Assembly (NCBI GenBank): GCA_028671895.1
Contig: CM053794.1
Coordinates: 21,686,501 to 21,750,500 of the forward strand
Source of the DNA: Oenanthe sinensis
Lineage: Eukaryota; Streptophyta; Magnoliopsida; Apiales; Apiaceae
Length of the DNA: 64,000 nt
Reading direction: 5' to 3'
Part shown: one piece after another, positions 36,392 to 47,265 of the stretch
Numbering within the stretch: position 1 is the first letter of the stretch
Layout: every line of letters begins with the position of its first letter
Program-made: the position numbers and the translations under genes
The notes under the pieces: generated by a model
What the model saw: only the letters and a program-made list of their open reading frames with translations
What the model was told of the DNA's origin: nothing
Databases searched by the model: none

Positions 36392-37411
36392 ATGGAAGAA
36401 AGGAAATGGGAAAATTTGAACTCAGATTGTCTGGTGAATGTATTCGGGAGATTAGATCAAGAAACACTGCTCTTGGATGTTCCATTTGTCTGCAAGAAGT
36501 GGCACCAAGCACTGCTCAACCCTTTGCATGTGCTGGCAAATTCTTGTTTTTCCTGTTGACATCTCCCGGTCAAGATTAGCAGTTGCATTTGATGCCGGGC
36601 GTTTTCTTAACATCTCAGGACTCATCAAGTTTGTTGTTGGCCGAAGCCAAGGTTGTTGTTCTAAACTTGTGCTCCCGGATGGTACCACCACAGCGGATCT
36701 CATATATGTTTCAGATGTGTAAGAATTTTTTTTATTTTAAACTCAATAACGCGCTTATTATTGATTCTTTGAAAACCGTATATTTTAATTCTCTTTGTCA
36801 AATTATTTTGCAGGTGTCCTAATTTGAAAACTCTGCTACTGCCATTTGATCCAGAATTGGGATATTATGGGGACACTATTGCGAAACTCATTGTCCAATG
36901 GAAGAGTTTGGAGGTGTTTGATGGCGGAATTTGTAGCTCTCTGGATCAAATCATTGACAAAATTGGCCTTCACTGTACGAATTTTGTTAGTCTCTCTGTT
37001 GCAACTACACAGATTAGCCCTGATATATCATCTGCTATCATGTCAAAACTAGCCAATATAAAGTCTTTAGTTCTGAAGAGGGCTTTTATCGGAAAGGCAC
37101 CACTAAAGATGTTACTGCTGGGATGCAAAGACCTTGAGCTGCTTCATGTCCAGGATTGTATATTTGTGGACATTAAAGAATTTGATAAAGAAATGCTTGA
37201 ACTTGCTTCACGAATTAAGGACTTTCATTGTGAAGGTTCGAAGTTCCTTAACTTTACCCTTCCTCATTTCGATGAGTTGGAGATGCTAATGAGGCTTGAA
37301 GAGGATTGCTATGGCTGCCTAAGTTTCGTTACTATTGTTGGTAATTATAATCAGTTATTGATCGATGAAGCTGCTGCATTATCAAGTTTATTTGTAATTT
37401 CAAGATTTTAA
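36392..37411 (+). pseudogene. F-box/LRR gene 1 (At3g48880-like), frameshifted
   Basis: ATG at 36392 follows the acceptor ATATATAG, exactly as in gene 2. Exon 1 (36392-36718) encodes an F-box: KWENLNSDCLVNVF, ETLLLDVPFVCKKWHQALL. Relative to copies 2 and 3, four bases (CATG) are inserted near 36525, shifting the frame; the right frame resumes with CWQILVFPVDI and ends DLIYVSDV. Intron 36719-36813. Exon 2 (36814-37411) has LRR-like sequence: LIVQWKSLEV, IGLHCTNFVSLSV, LLGCKDLELLHV, then a C-terminus unlike the other copies. F-box proteins are substrate adaptors of SCF ubiquitin ligases. The frameshift, if real, leaves only about 55 residues. The gypsy element lies in its 5'UTR intron. Confidence 0.85.
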
Positions 37412-39250
37412 TCTTTTGCTTGCAATGCCAATGAGATGAACCCTAGGATATTTATTATATAACTTAATTTGCCAAGTGTTTAAATCTGGTTGCAGTACAT
37501 CTATAATCTATAAATCAACATTTTCACTATTGATGCGAAAAAAGAATTTGTGACGCCCCAAACATTTCATTTTTTGACCTTGGGCCTTTTGGGTCGCCAT
37601 TCTCCCACTTCGGATTTATTTGTCAAATAAATCTAATATTTCAAATTAATTAAAATTAAAACATCTGATTGAGTCATTGAGTGCAATTAATTTCTCATTA
37701 GTCATTTATAAGATCTTTTACACTCGTATATCATTTCAAATTATAATATTAAATTTAAACCTCATCCATATTAAAATAGTATGAAAAAAGAGGGAAATAA
37801 ATATTTAATTAATTAAAACAAGATATATATATATAAGGAATGGTTCTACCTAGGAATGGAAAATGAATCATATACTTATAGGGAAGCACTACCTACTATT
37901 GAAACATTATTTTTGACACATTCTTTATAATTTTAGGTAGCGAGCTCATGTTAATCTGTTGGAGTAACTCTAAGACCCGATGGCATTCCAAAGTAACAAC
38001 TATATCCCCTCATTTATAATATATTTGAAGTTAAACAATTATAATAGACACCCAAACAAAAAAAAAGACTATGCAAAAAATATGAAAAAGAGCTAAACTG
38101 ATTATGTTTGCATTAACATATTTATTGGCTAACGAATTTTTTTTAACATAAAAACTTTCACTAAATTTTTTATTATAGTTTTGCAAATGAAAGACGGTAT
38201 TTTTTTTGCATTCTTTATTATGGTTCGGCAGAATTTAATTGAACTCAAGAATTTAGTAAAAGTTTAATGATTTTCACACTAATTTTTTTTACCTGAATGG
38301 TTTAGTGAATATCTTTTAAAATTATCTATAATTCAAATATTTTGAATATAAAAAATCTAAAAATATTCAGTTTTTTCATCTACTTTAATCCTAATTATAA
38401 TTTACTCCTAGATAGGTTTGTTATAAATGAAAAATACTAAAAAAATAAAAGTAAATAAACCGACCAAATGTCAAAAAAAAAAGGAAGGCACTTAACTGGC
38501 CGATTTCGTGTTCGTTATGATCATTAAACCCGACCAAATATCATAACTGATTAGGTTAAACCCGACCAATCTTAACCATTTTGGCGGTTAGTTTTAACCC
38601 TTTTTTTAGACTGTATTTTATAATGAACATATGACTTCTTTTTTAATATCTGATGTAATCCTTTTGTCTCACTGTCTTGTTTGTATGGGTGCTCATGGTT
38701 CAGTTTAATTCGAATTCATCAATTTTTTGAACGAAATAGATAATACCGATTTTTTAAAATTCAAAATCAAACTGAATCAATAAAATTTAAAAATCAAGCA
38801 TAATTAAACCACCAAAGGACGGTTTGGAACCACGGGTTGACTTCTAATTAATTTTTTTATAATTTAATTATCATATTCAAAAATTATGTTTAATACTTTT
38901 AAATCTTATAAAATCATAGTTTTAAAATTTTTAATGAATAACTTATATGAAATTTTAATATATTTAAGTTCATATTGGCAAGAAGTAGCCTAAATATCAC
39001 CAAACGTTTTAAATTTTTTTGATAAAGCGACGTCTTAAAATTTTATTATAAAAGAAAGTTATTAAAATTAGATCTAAAATAATTAATTTTTAACTAATTA
39101 TATTAATATATATATTATTTATATTTATTATTTAAATAATCCGGTCCAGATTAACCACTAAATATTTTTTACAAATCATTTGTGTCTACAGCCAGGATAA
39201 TCGAACCGTTAATAACCGTTTTTTTTAGATTGTGGTTTAAATTATTCTTT
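37412..39250. other. AT-rich spacer between F-box genes 1 and 2
   Basis: No gene found. At 37551 TGTGACGCCCCAAACATTTC resembles the start of a plant gypsy LTR, but no partner or end was located. At 38500-38590 ACCGACCAAAT/CCCGACCAA phrases repeat. The phrase CATATGACTT...TTTAATATCTGATG at 38626 recurs at 39650, which suggests a local duplication of about 1 kb. Confidence 0.4.
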
Positions 39251-39251
39251 A

Positions 39252-39479
39252 CTCCCTCCGTCCCACCCAATTGTTTACGTTTCGGAGACAAGGTCCGGCG
39301 CACATTTTAAGGTGCATATAAAGTATAGTTCCATAACTTATTTTTAATTTTTTTTATGAATATTAAATTATATTCATAAAAAAATTAAAAATAAGTTATG
39401 GAATATACTTTATATGCACCTTAAAATGCGTGCCACACCTTCTCTCAGAAACGTAAATAATTGGGTGAGACGGAGGTAG
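39252..39479. mobile_element. Stowaway-type MITE, complete
   Basis: The left terminus CTCCCTCCGTCCCACCCAAT and the inverted right terminus ending GACGGAGGTAG are flanked by TA on both sides (39250-39251 and 39480-39481). The two halves are long near-perfect inverted repeats (for example ATAAGTTATGGAA paired with TTCCATAACTTAT). TA target, CTCCCTCCGTCCC ends and 228-bp length define the Stowaway (Tc1/mariner) class. It is non-coding and mobilised in trans. Confidence 0.93.
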
Positions 39480-39681
39480 TATAAATTTAAAAAACTAAAA
39501 ATAAAATTTTAATGTAAATTATATATATAATATATACTTTCTAATTATATAATTTTAATAATTTTTTAATTATATAATAGATATAAAATTTTGGTGAAAA
39601 AAGTCAAACATAAATTGCGAGGGAGCCAACGAAACTGTATTTTTAAATAAACATACGACTTATTTAATATCTGATGTCCAT

Positions 39682-40353
39682 TAGAGATGCACAAAAACTG
39701 GATCGGATCGGATTCGGGCCGTGCTTCAAAAAATCCGCATTTTTTTAAATAAATTAAATATTAATAATTTTAATTAATTTAAATAATAATGTATATATTT
39801 TAAATATTTTTGGATTATATTAAAAAATTTATACTTTTATTTATACATCCACACCCTTTATTATAATTTAAGTCAAATAATTCATACTCATATTAGTATA
39901 GTTTATAATTTAAAATGTATACATGTATAATTTGGTGTTAATATTAATAAAAAGTGTTGGTAATTGAAAAATTAATTGAAATCCTTAAAAATGTTGCTCA
40001 ATCAAAATTTTATTTAGACTTTATTCAATACTCTGTTCAATTTTATAATAAATATTGATAATAAATGAAATCAATCAAGTTTTTATTCGAATATTTATTA
40101 TAAATTCATATAAAATCCGGGTTTTTATCGGGCCAGACCGGATCGGGCTGGGCTTTTGTCCGAATCGGGTCGGGCTTTAATCAAGATCTGGCTTAATCCG
40201 GATTTTTTACCGGATCGGGCCGGACCAGATATTTCCAAAACATATATGGCCTGTTGAGGTCCGTGGACCGGATCGGGCCAGACTTTTTCCGAATCAGAAT
40301 TTTTCTGGATCGAATGAGACGGACTTTTCGGATTCAGATTTTTTTTGCATCTG
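39682..40353. mobile_element. hAT-like MITE with GGATCGGGC repeats
   Basis: Ends TAGAGATGCACAAAAA and, inverted, CAGATGCAAAAAAAA are related inverted repeats. The flanks ATGTCCAT (39674-39681) and GTGTCCAT (40354-40361) match at 7 of 8 bases, as expected for the 8-bp duplication of hAT elements. Subterminal parts are loaded with GGATCGG/TCGGGC words on both sides, typical of a widespread plant hAT-derived family. No coding capacity. Confidence 0.7.
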
Positions 40354-40589
40354 GTGTCCATAGAGGGCTTAATCAAATCATGAATAAAGGATTCAATAAT
40401 AAATGGACAATGATCTTTCCAAGAGAAAAAATGTACTCCGTAAAAAATTAGGTCCGGGAAAGTATATCAAGAATACAAAGGGCCGTCATAAATCATACTA
40501 ATGCGCAAGGACGCGTACGAGATTAAATTCAAAGTAGATTAATTGAATAATACTACATCGGGAAGCACATTAACCGGCAAAGACGATTC
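40354..40589. other. Short AT-rich spacer before gene 2
   Basis: Nothing recognised. Confidence 0.4.
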
Positions 40590-41075
40590 ATTTACCTCCT
40601 CAATGCTGATCACTCGCTCACTCGCTTTATATACTCCTTTTATCCTAATACACATACATTATCTTATAAACTCACTTCCTTTGTATAATTAATATACAGG
40701 TATATGTAAATATGCAGCTTTTAAATTTGTTCTTTGATCTATCATCTATTGCATGCTTAGACATAACCATGCTTGGCTATTGAATTTGTTTTTCCTATAT
40801 TGTCATTTGCAATATGTTGAGTTTATAAGCTTTTGGGATAAACATGCAGAAACATTTTTGTTCTGCTTTGATATATGTTGGCGTGTTGCTTCTCCGTTAC
40901 TTATGTTTTATTAATATGTTGAGTTTTGTACTATTGGATATTTGGATAATGATATGAATTATAAGCATCCACTTACTTGGATCTACTTATTCTAAATTAT
41001 GGGATTTCACATGTGTTAGCTTCTCCATTACTTTTGTTTTATTAATTTGTTTTCGTACGTGGGAGATAGATATAG
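40590..41075 (+). promoter_or_regulatory. Leader exon and 5'UTR intron of F-box gene 2
   Basis: A TATA-like CTTTATATACTCC is at about 40625. The leader ends AATATACAG at 40699, donor GTATAT at 40700, and acceptor GATATAG at 41075 directly precedes the ATG. The intron is 376 bp, compared with about 285 bp for gene 1 once the gypsy element is removed. Confidence 0.65.
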
Positions 41076-42070
41076 ATGGAAGCAAGAAAGTGGGAGGATT
41101 TGAACCCCGATTGTCTGGTGAATGTGTTCCAGAGATTAAATTTAGAAACGAGGTTATTGGATATTCCACTTGTATGCAAGAACTGGCACAAAACACTTCT
41201 CAACCCCTTTTGTTGGCAAGAACTTATTTTTCCTGTGAAGTTATTCCCGTCAAGATTAGCAGATTATGCATTTGAATGTAGGGAATCTTCTATTAATATC
41301 TCGGCACTGATCAAGTTTGTTGTTGACCGGAGCGAAGGGTGTGCTACTAAACTTGTGCTTCCTGAGGATATCACCCAAGAGGATCTCATTTATGTTTCAG
41401 ATGTGTAAGGACTTACAAATTTTTATGTTTTTGTGATTTCACCTAGCATTTTTGAATGTGTATGTTTTCGGATCCTAATTTTATTTCATTGGAATTGTGT
41501 TGCAGATGTCCTTCTTTGAAAACTCTCATACTGCCTGAGGATTCATGGGTTCATTATGGGAGCAGGGTTGGTTTCATGGACATTGTTTCTTATCTCATCG
41601 TCAAATGGAAAAGTTTAGAGGTGATAAAACTTAGAAATTGTAGTGACGTGGAAAAAATCATTAACCAAATCAGCCTTCACTGTCAGAATTTTGTCGGGCT
41701 TTCTGCTGCAAATGCACACATTAACCAAAAGGTAGAATCAGCTATTGTGTCAAAACTTCCCACTGTGAAGTACTTAGCTTTAAACAATGGCAGCCTTGAG
41801 AAGGAACATCTAAAGATGATTTTGCTGGGTTGCAAGGAACTTGAGCTGCTCTATGTTCGCAACTGTGTGGGCTTTGATGAGGATGACGAAGAGATAATCA
41901 AGCTAGCTTCTCAAATTAAGGACTTCCGGTGTGAAGGTTCAAGAACAGTTTTTATGATGATTATGAGTATCATATTTCCCATGATGACCTTGTCTATGGG
42001 GATTACAATAGTGACTAAGATCATTAATCTTATACAGTATATGCTGAAGTACATGAAAAAATCAGTCTAA
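41076..42070 (+). CDS. F-box/LRR protein, gene 2 (At3g48880-like)
   Basis: Exon 1 (41076-41404) encodes the F-box at residues 1-50 (KWEDLNPDCLVNVFQRL, LLDIPLVCKNWHKTLLNPF), then a linker to DLIYVSDV. Intron 41405-41505 is GT-AG. Exon 2 (41506-42070) continues CPSLKTLILP, then LRR-like LIVKWKSLEVIKL, ISLHCQNFVGLSA, LLGCKELELLYVRNCVGFDEDDEE. About 297 residues. It is the only copy with an open frame through F-box and LRR part. Relative to copy 3 one base is missing near 41948, so the tail from about residue 260 is a new hydrophobic stretch (MMIMSIIFPMM, MGITIVTKI) instead of an acidic end stopping at about 42020. Likely an SCF ubiquitin-ligase adaptor in cytosol or nucleus; substrate unknown. 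Confidence 0.85.
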
Positions 42071-42159
42071 TTATTAATTAAGCGTCTAGATGACATTTGT
42101 AGAATCTGTATTAATTTTATGCATCCTAATCCAAACGCATTCTTAATTCCTTATAGTTT

Positions 42160-42306
42160 AAGGTGAATTGCGAAGATACAATGCTTCGAACATTTGATTT
42201 AAACTTTTATTTTAACCAGAGAACTTGGCAAATATATATTCTGCTAATTGTCCAGAGAAGACAGCGTAATTTTTGTATTAATTACATCTGGTATTCTGAA
42301 AATATT
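42160..42306 (+). repeat. 3' flank block of F-box gene 2
   Basis: Conserved downstream block (GAAGATACAATGCTTCGAACAT to GAGAAGACAGCGTAATTTT). Diverged copies are at about 15070, 47110, 52898 and possibly 57430. It marks ancestral F-box gene ends in the cluster. Confidence 0.65.
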
Positions 42307-42579
42307 ATAGGTAATACATCATAAGGTTGTTTATATAGGGATATAACAACCCTAAAACCAATTTCTAATTAAAGTCTAATAATATATTAAATACTAATTA
42401 AAATAAAATATTAAATAAAAGTAGTGTGAGCATGCAGAGTTTGTGGCATGATCATGCATTATCTCCCAATAAAGCCGCTTGACTACTGTAAGAGATCCCA
42501 ACTTTGGCATGATCATGTTGTTCTACCATTACCTTATCGCCATCCATCATGACCTTAATTCACGTGAACTGCTCCTGCA

Positions 42580-43080
42580 TCAATCTCCTCCACCTCTAAA
42601 GAACTTGACCCCGAGTTCTTATGTAGATAAATAGTAGCATTGCTTGTTGCTTATCTCTCCATAGTGATATTTTTACAGATAAAATGTTTAGTGGAATCTT
42701 GTATTTGAATTCTTCGACAAGATCAATCGAACGTAATAACAAACATTCAATCAATCCAACAACATCTTGATTAATCATTACCAACATAAAACTTGAAAAC
42801 TCTCTTAAATTAGTCTCCTCCACATCAAAAAAACTCGCCCTCGAGTTTTTATTTGAATAAAGAACTACATATACACGTACACAACTTATCTCTCTAAGGT
42901 GGTATCTTAATAGGGAAATAAGGTAGTAGAATTTTATACCGGAACTCTTTGAAAAGATCCATATATTGTAATGATAGTCCTTGAATTAATCCACCACAAT
43001 CTTGCCCAATCATTGTCAATACCAACCAACTTGTACCAATTGTAATTTTTCAAATCCACCACTTGTACAAATAGACAACA
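42580..43080 (-). repeat. Tandem duplication of about 245 bp in the gypsy remnant
   Basis: Two diverged copies, beginning CTCCTCCACCTCTAAAGAAC (42580) and CTCCTCCACATCAAAAAAAC (42823), share in order an ACTC/AGTT-type palindrome, AACTTATCTCTC or GCTTATCTCTC, and AATCAT..CAA..ACCAAC segments. Both read on the minus strand as the end of a polyprotein with stops. Confidence 0.6.
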
Positions 43081-43284
43081 CATCTTTGAAACGTATAACT
43101 TGTATAAATCTTCCCATTTTCCAAGTCGATCCGATCCATTCGTTCGTAGAGCTATTTATTCGATCGCAGACATTTCTAGAACACCTCTAACAGAGGGACA
43201 TATAGTCAATTTTGAAAGAACTTATTGTCAACCTCTTTCAAATCTGAATCTATCTGATTCAGAAGGGAAAAACTCGCATTAGTA

Positions 43285-44012
43285 TCATAATTTCAAAGAT
43301 GGATTCAGATCCCTTTTATCCTCCAATGGATATCGAATATAGTTCTCATCATTATCAAGTTGATATTCTCTATTAAGAACTAATTGGCATGCACTCATAT
43401 CAATCTCATAAATAATAAGAGTACCGTTGTAATTTCTCCAATGTTGCAAATCATCTACCGATTTATAAGTATTCAAAAACAATTTCGGCATTCCTTTAGG
43501 GAGATGTTCACCATCATTCTCATCTTCATAGACATCAATATCTCTCATCCTTCAACTTTTTTGGTATCATGTTTTGGTTGAGGACGTTCATTGAACACAT
43601 TATTAACATGATTGGATTCACAAGGTTGAATTGTATCATCCTCTTGTTTGCGCTCAATATGCATCTTATACTCATAATCATCCGGTAAAAACCTCTTCGA
43701 CATCAATTATTTCATACGTCACCATGTTCTGACGGGTCTTTTACTTTGTCTCTCCCTATGTATAACAAGTTTATCTCACCATATAGATGCAACGCTCTTC
43801 AATCGAACCGCCACCATCTTAACTTGCATATTTTCGGGAACCCCCATGACATCAAAGAATCTATCAACATCGATTTGCCAATTAAAAAACTCATCTACTC
43901 TCAAAGACACATAGAATAACGGTATGTCACCAACATGATTTTTGTCGCCTCGGAGGACTCGATTAGGATATTTCCTTTTGACTTGTCGATGATTACTGTT
44001 GATCATAATCAT
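43285..44012 (-). pseudogene. Gypsy gag fragment
   Basis: On the minus strand 44012-43776 reads GDIPLFYVSLRVDEFFNWQ, VDRFFDVMGVPE and VKMVAVRLKSVASIW, matching the start of plant gypsy gag (retrotransposon gag domain). The part to 43285 (HLPKGMPKLFLNTYKS, IIYEIDMSACQLVL) is open in pieces and less clear. Stops and frameshifts separate them. Confidence 0.65.
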
Positions 44013-44529
44013 TCAATTGTTAAACATAGCCATATGATCTATCAAGGCTTGCAGGGCTATGGGTAAAGCCGCAGTAACACCGATTAGGTCTTTTGATTTT
44101 TCCATAACGAATTAGGTAACGAAAAGACATGATATAGCCTGCTGTGATGCCAACTAACGCAGCACGGAAGCGTAGGATAAACAAACGTTAATTCTTAATA
44201 AAACACACATGACTCTTACACGTGAAATCCTGAAATACCTTGAATCCACAAGTAAGATATTCTTGAATCCACAAGAAAAATAAGAGAAAACACTCAAAGG
44301 GTTTTTAATTCAACAAAAGATTCTAGGTAATACATCGTAAGGTTGTTATATAGGGATATAACAACCCTAAAATCAATTCCTAATTAAAATCTAATAATAT
44401 ACTAGTCGATAGTTTTAAAAAAAATTATTAAAATTTCTTCCCTCGTCCTGTGTTATACTTGAGGCTGTTGGTGAAGCTAGAAAATGCTTGTAGTACCTTG
44501 TTAACACATCAGACCCCACTGCTTGATTG

Positions 44530-45183
44530 AATGAACACTTTAGGTCTCATACTAAGCGTCATAATGCTTAAACAGACACACACTTGGTATTTGGCATCAC
44601 CGACTTGGACACACTCCTTAAACTATAATTCGCCAAATACCAGATGTCCCAAAAACAATTTTCTCAACTATGCACCAATTTGTGTCTCCTGCCTCATGGC
44701 TCCCGAAAAGAATGGAACTTTGTTTCCCTCTGCTGGATGGCTCTGGATCTTCTCCCCATCTCAAAAGGTCTGTTTCTTTTCTGGGCCCTAATTTAAACAC
44801 AGTTAAAGTGTCAGTAAATGTAGACAGTTTGCAAAGCTTCCATTTCCTCTTAGTGAGTGTTATGCACTTGATAATTCTGATCTCATTCACATTGATGTTT
44901 GGGGTCCGTACAAAGTATGCCCTAAAAGTATGGTCCGTACAACCATATTTAAGATGGGATTTATTCAATCAAAGGCAGATTATATTTTGTTTATCCTCAA
45001 AACAGCAACTAAAATCACTACCGTCCTCATTTATGTGGACTATTTTTTGGAAAGCAAAAAAGTAGCAGGTTGTTGCACGAAACTCAGCAGAAGTGGAATA
45101 TGGGAGAATGGCCCTAACCACTTGTGAGGTTACTTGGCTTATGTCATGGTCTAATCCATTATATCATCCAGTAGTTTAAATTG
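44530..45183 (+). pseudogene. Patchwork copia fragment (integrase, RT, RNase H)
   Basis: Plus-strand pieces of a copia polyprotein are joined with large deletions: SDLIHIDVWGPYK (integrase core start, about 44876-44920), IFKMGFIQSKADYILF and TTVLIYVDYFL (RT up to a broken YVDD, about 44940-45050), then SAEVEYGRMALTTCEVTWLM (RNase H, about 45085-45145). Order is kept but most sequence between them is missing. Upstream (44530-44870) nothing is certain. It abuts the promoter side of F-box copy 3. Confidence 0.65.
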
Positions 45184-45323
45184 AGCCTAGCAGCTCATTT
45201 CTATATATGCAGAAATAAGATAGATAAAAGAATATATTTTTAAGTTTGCCCTCCATCTGTGTTTATCATTTTATATCATTATCTTCCTTACATTTTACTC
45301 CATGAAACGCAACAGTCATCAAG

Positions 45324-46297
45324 AAGGAATCAAGAAATTGGGAGAATCTAAACTCAGAGTGTCTGGTGAATGTGTTTGGGAGATTAAATTTCGAAATGAA
45401 GTTATTGGATATTCCACTTGTATGCAAGCAGTGGTACCAAACACTTCTCAACCCTTTGTGTTGGCAAATTCTTGTTTTTCCTATGAACGTATACCAGTCA
45501 AGATTAACAGATCATGCATTTGAATATAGGGGATATCGATATCTTAATATCTCATCACTGATCAAGTTTGTTGTTGACTGGAGCAAAGGGAGTGTTGCTA
45601 AACTTGTGCTTCCTGAGGATATCAACAAAAAGGATCTCATTTATGTTTCAGATGCGTAAGGACTTACAAATTTTCTACTTTAAGATTACTGATTAATATT
45701 AAGTTTTTCTAATTTCATCCAGCATGTTTGAATATGTATGTTTTCCGATCCTAACTTTATTTCATTGAAATTGTGTTGCAGATGCCCTTCTTTGAAAATT
45801 CTCACACTACCTTCTGAAATAAAGGGCGATTTATGTGAGAGCATATTTCGTTATGGGGACACTGTTACAAATCTCATCATAAAATGGAAGAGTTTAGAGT
45901 TTATAAAACTTGGAAATTGTAGCTATATGGTACAAATCATTAACCAAATCAGCCTTCACTGTCCAAATTTTGTTGGGCTTTCTGTTGCACGTGCATACAT
46001 TAACAATGAGGTAGCATCAGCCATTGTGTCAGAACTTGCCACCATAAAGTATTTAGTTTTAAACAATGCCAGACTTGAAAAGGTACATTACAGGCGATTT
46101 TGCTGGGATGCAAGGAACTTGAGCTGCTCTATGTTCGGAACTGTGTGGGATTTGATGAGTATGACGAAGAAATAATCAAGCTAGCTTCTAGAATTAAAGA
46201 CTTCCGGTGTGTAGGTTCTAGAACAGAAATTTATGATTATGATGACGGTCATATTTCCCATGATGAACTTGTCTATGGTGATTGTAATAGTGACTAA
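45324..46297 (+). pseudogene. F-box/LRR copy 3, start codon lost
   Basis: The frame aligned to genes 1 and 2 reads NWENLNSECLVNVFGRL and DIPLVCKQWYQTLLNPLCW, but the usual ATG is AAG (about 45324) and an in-frame stop lies just upstream at 45303-45305. Exon 1 ends at 45655 (DLIYVSDA), intron 45656-45781, exon 2 from 45782 (CPSLKILTLP). A 1-base loss near 46090 (GTACATTACAGG) shifts the frame; the correct frame resumes with LLGCKELELLYVRNC and ends with an acidic tail YGDCNSD before TAA at 46297. Initiation at the internal Met in FEMKLL is possible but would lose half the F-box. Confidence 0.85.
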
Positions 46298-46302
46298 GAT
46301 CA

Positions 46303-46861
46303 TAAAAGTTTAGAGGTGGTAAAACTTGGAAGTTGTAGCAATGTGGTACAAATCAATGCCAAGTCAGCTTTCACTGTAAAATTTTTGCTGGGGTTTCTGT
46401 TGCATGTGCACTGTGCACACATTGACCATGAAGTAGCATCAACCATTGTGTCAAAACTTGCAAAACCATAAAGTATTTAGGTCTAAACAATGAATGCCTT
46501 GAAAAGGAACATCTTAAGGTAATTTTGCTGGGATGCAAGGAAATTGAGTTGCTCTATGTTTGGAATTGTGGGGGCTTTTATAACCATAAAGAGGAAATAA
46601 TTAAGCTAGCTTCTCGAATTTAGTGGCGTAACCTGAAATTTCAAATAGCCGGGGTTAGAATAATAAATCACTAAGTTTTGGAGGTTAACCGGGGCTGAAA
46701 ACTAAATTTTACTAATTTTTAACTAAATATCAGGACTTAAAAATAAAATCTTTATTGATTCTTAAAGGTCAGCCATGACTGGAATCCAAGTTGACCCCCC
46801 TTGGTTCCACCCCTGCTCGAAGTATGACCTTCAGCTGAAGAGTCAAATTTAACTCTTGTGT
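46303..46861 (+). pseudogene. F-box/LRR copy 4, exon 2 fragment
   Basis: Directly after copy 3 the sequence re-enters exon 2 at KSLEVVKLGSCSNV and follows the LRR part with stops and frameshifts, through ILLGCKEIELLY to KLASRI at 46618. A 197-bp insertion (46619-46815) interrupts it there, after which a short homologous tail continues to about 46860. Exon 1 is absent, consistent with an unequal-exchange product. Confidence 0.8.
46619..46815. mobile_element. Small TIR element in copy 4
   Basis: A 197-bp insertion flanked by CTCGAA on both sides (46613-46618 and 46816-46821). Its ends AGTGGCGTAACC and, inverted, AGGGGTGGAACC match at 9 of 12 bases. Inside are CCGGGG words and GACCCCCCTTGG. A short non-autonomous DNA transposon is the likely explanation. 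The superfamily is not settled, and TTT between the left flank and the TIR makes the exact left end uncertain. Confidence 0.6.
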
Positions 46862-47265
46862 CAGTATCTAGTGAGTTTTTCAATTTCTCAAGTAAAACGA
46901 AAACAAAAATAATTCAAATTAGATGTCACTGCTTCAAGTTCAAAATCTGTGTTTTTCTGTAGGGTTGAGTATACAAATATTGCATTTCATTTCACAGTGT
47001 CCAATTATCTTTCCAATTTCCAACGTAAATGTAAAATAAAATCAAATTAGATAACAAGTTCTTCGAGTTTGGATAGGAATATATTCTCTTTCTTCAAGGT
47101 TGAGTGAAGAAATAATGCTTCAAACATTTGATTTCAACTTTTAATTTTGAAAAGATAAATTAGTCACTATAAGTACACATAAAGACAAAAAAAAGTCAAC
47201 TGCTCGTTGAAAAAAATCAATAAACCAATCATTACTGTATCCAAGATTCAATTACAGAGATGGAA
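46862..47265 (+). other. F-box downstream region with 3' flank block
   Basis: 47090-47170 (ATAATGCTTCAAACATTTGA) is another copy of the F-box 3' flank block. Nothing else recognised. Confidence 0.45.

Larger units (their letters stand above)
42307..44410 (-). mobile_element. Internally deleted Ty3/gypsy-like element, antisense
   Basis: The block GGTAATACATCATAAGGTTG with ATATAGGGATATAACAACCC at 42309 is repeated at 44331, giving partial LTR copies at both ends. Next to the right copy, on the minus strand, TTGGCATCACAGCAGG resembles an initiator-Met primer site. Between them lie a fragment of the polyprotein end (42500-43080) and gag-like sequence (43285-44012); protease to integrase are missing. 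The left LTR is truncated against the F-box 3' flank. The exact ends are uncertain. Confidence 0.6.
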
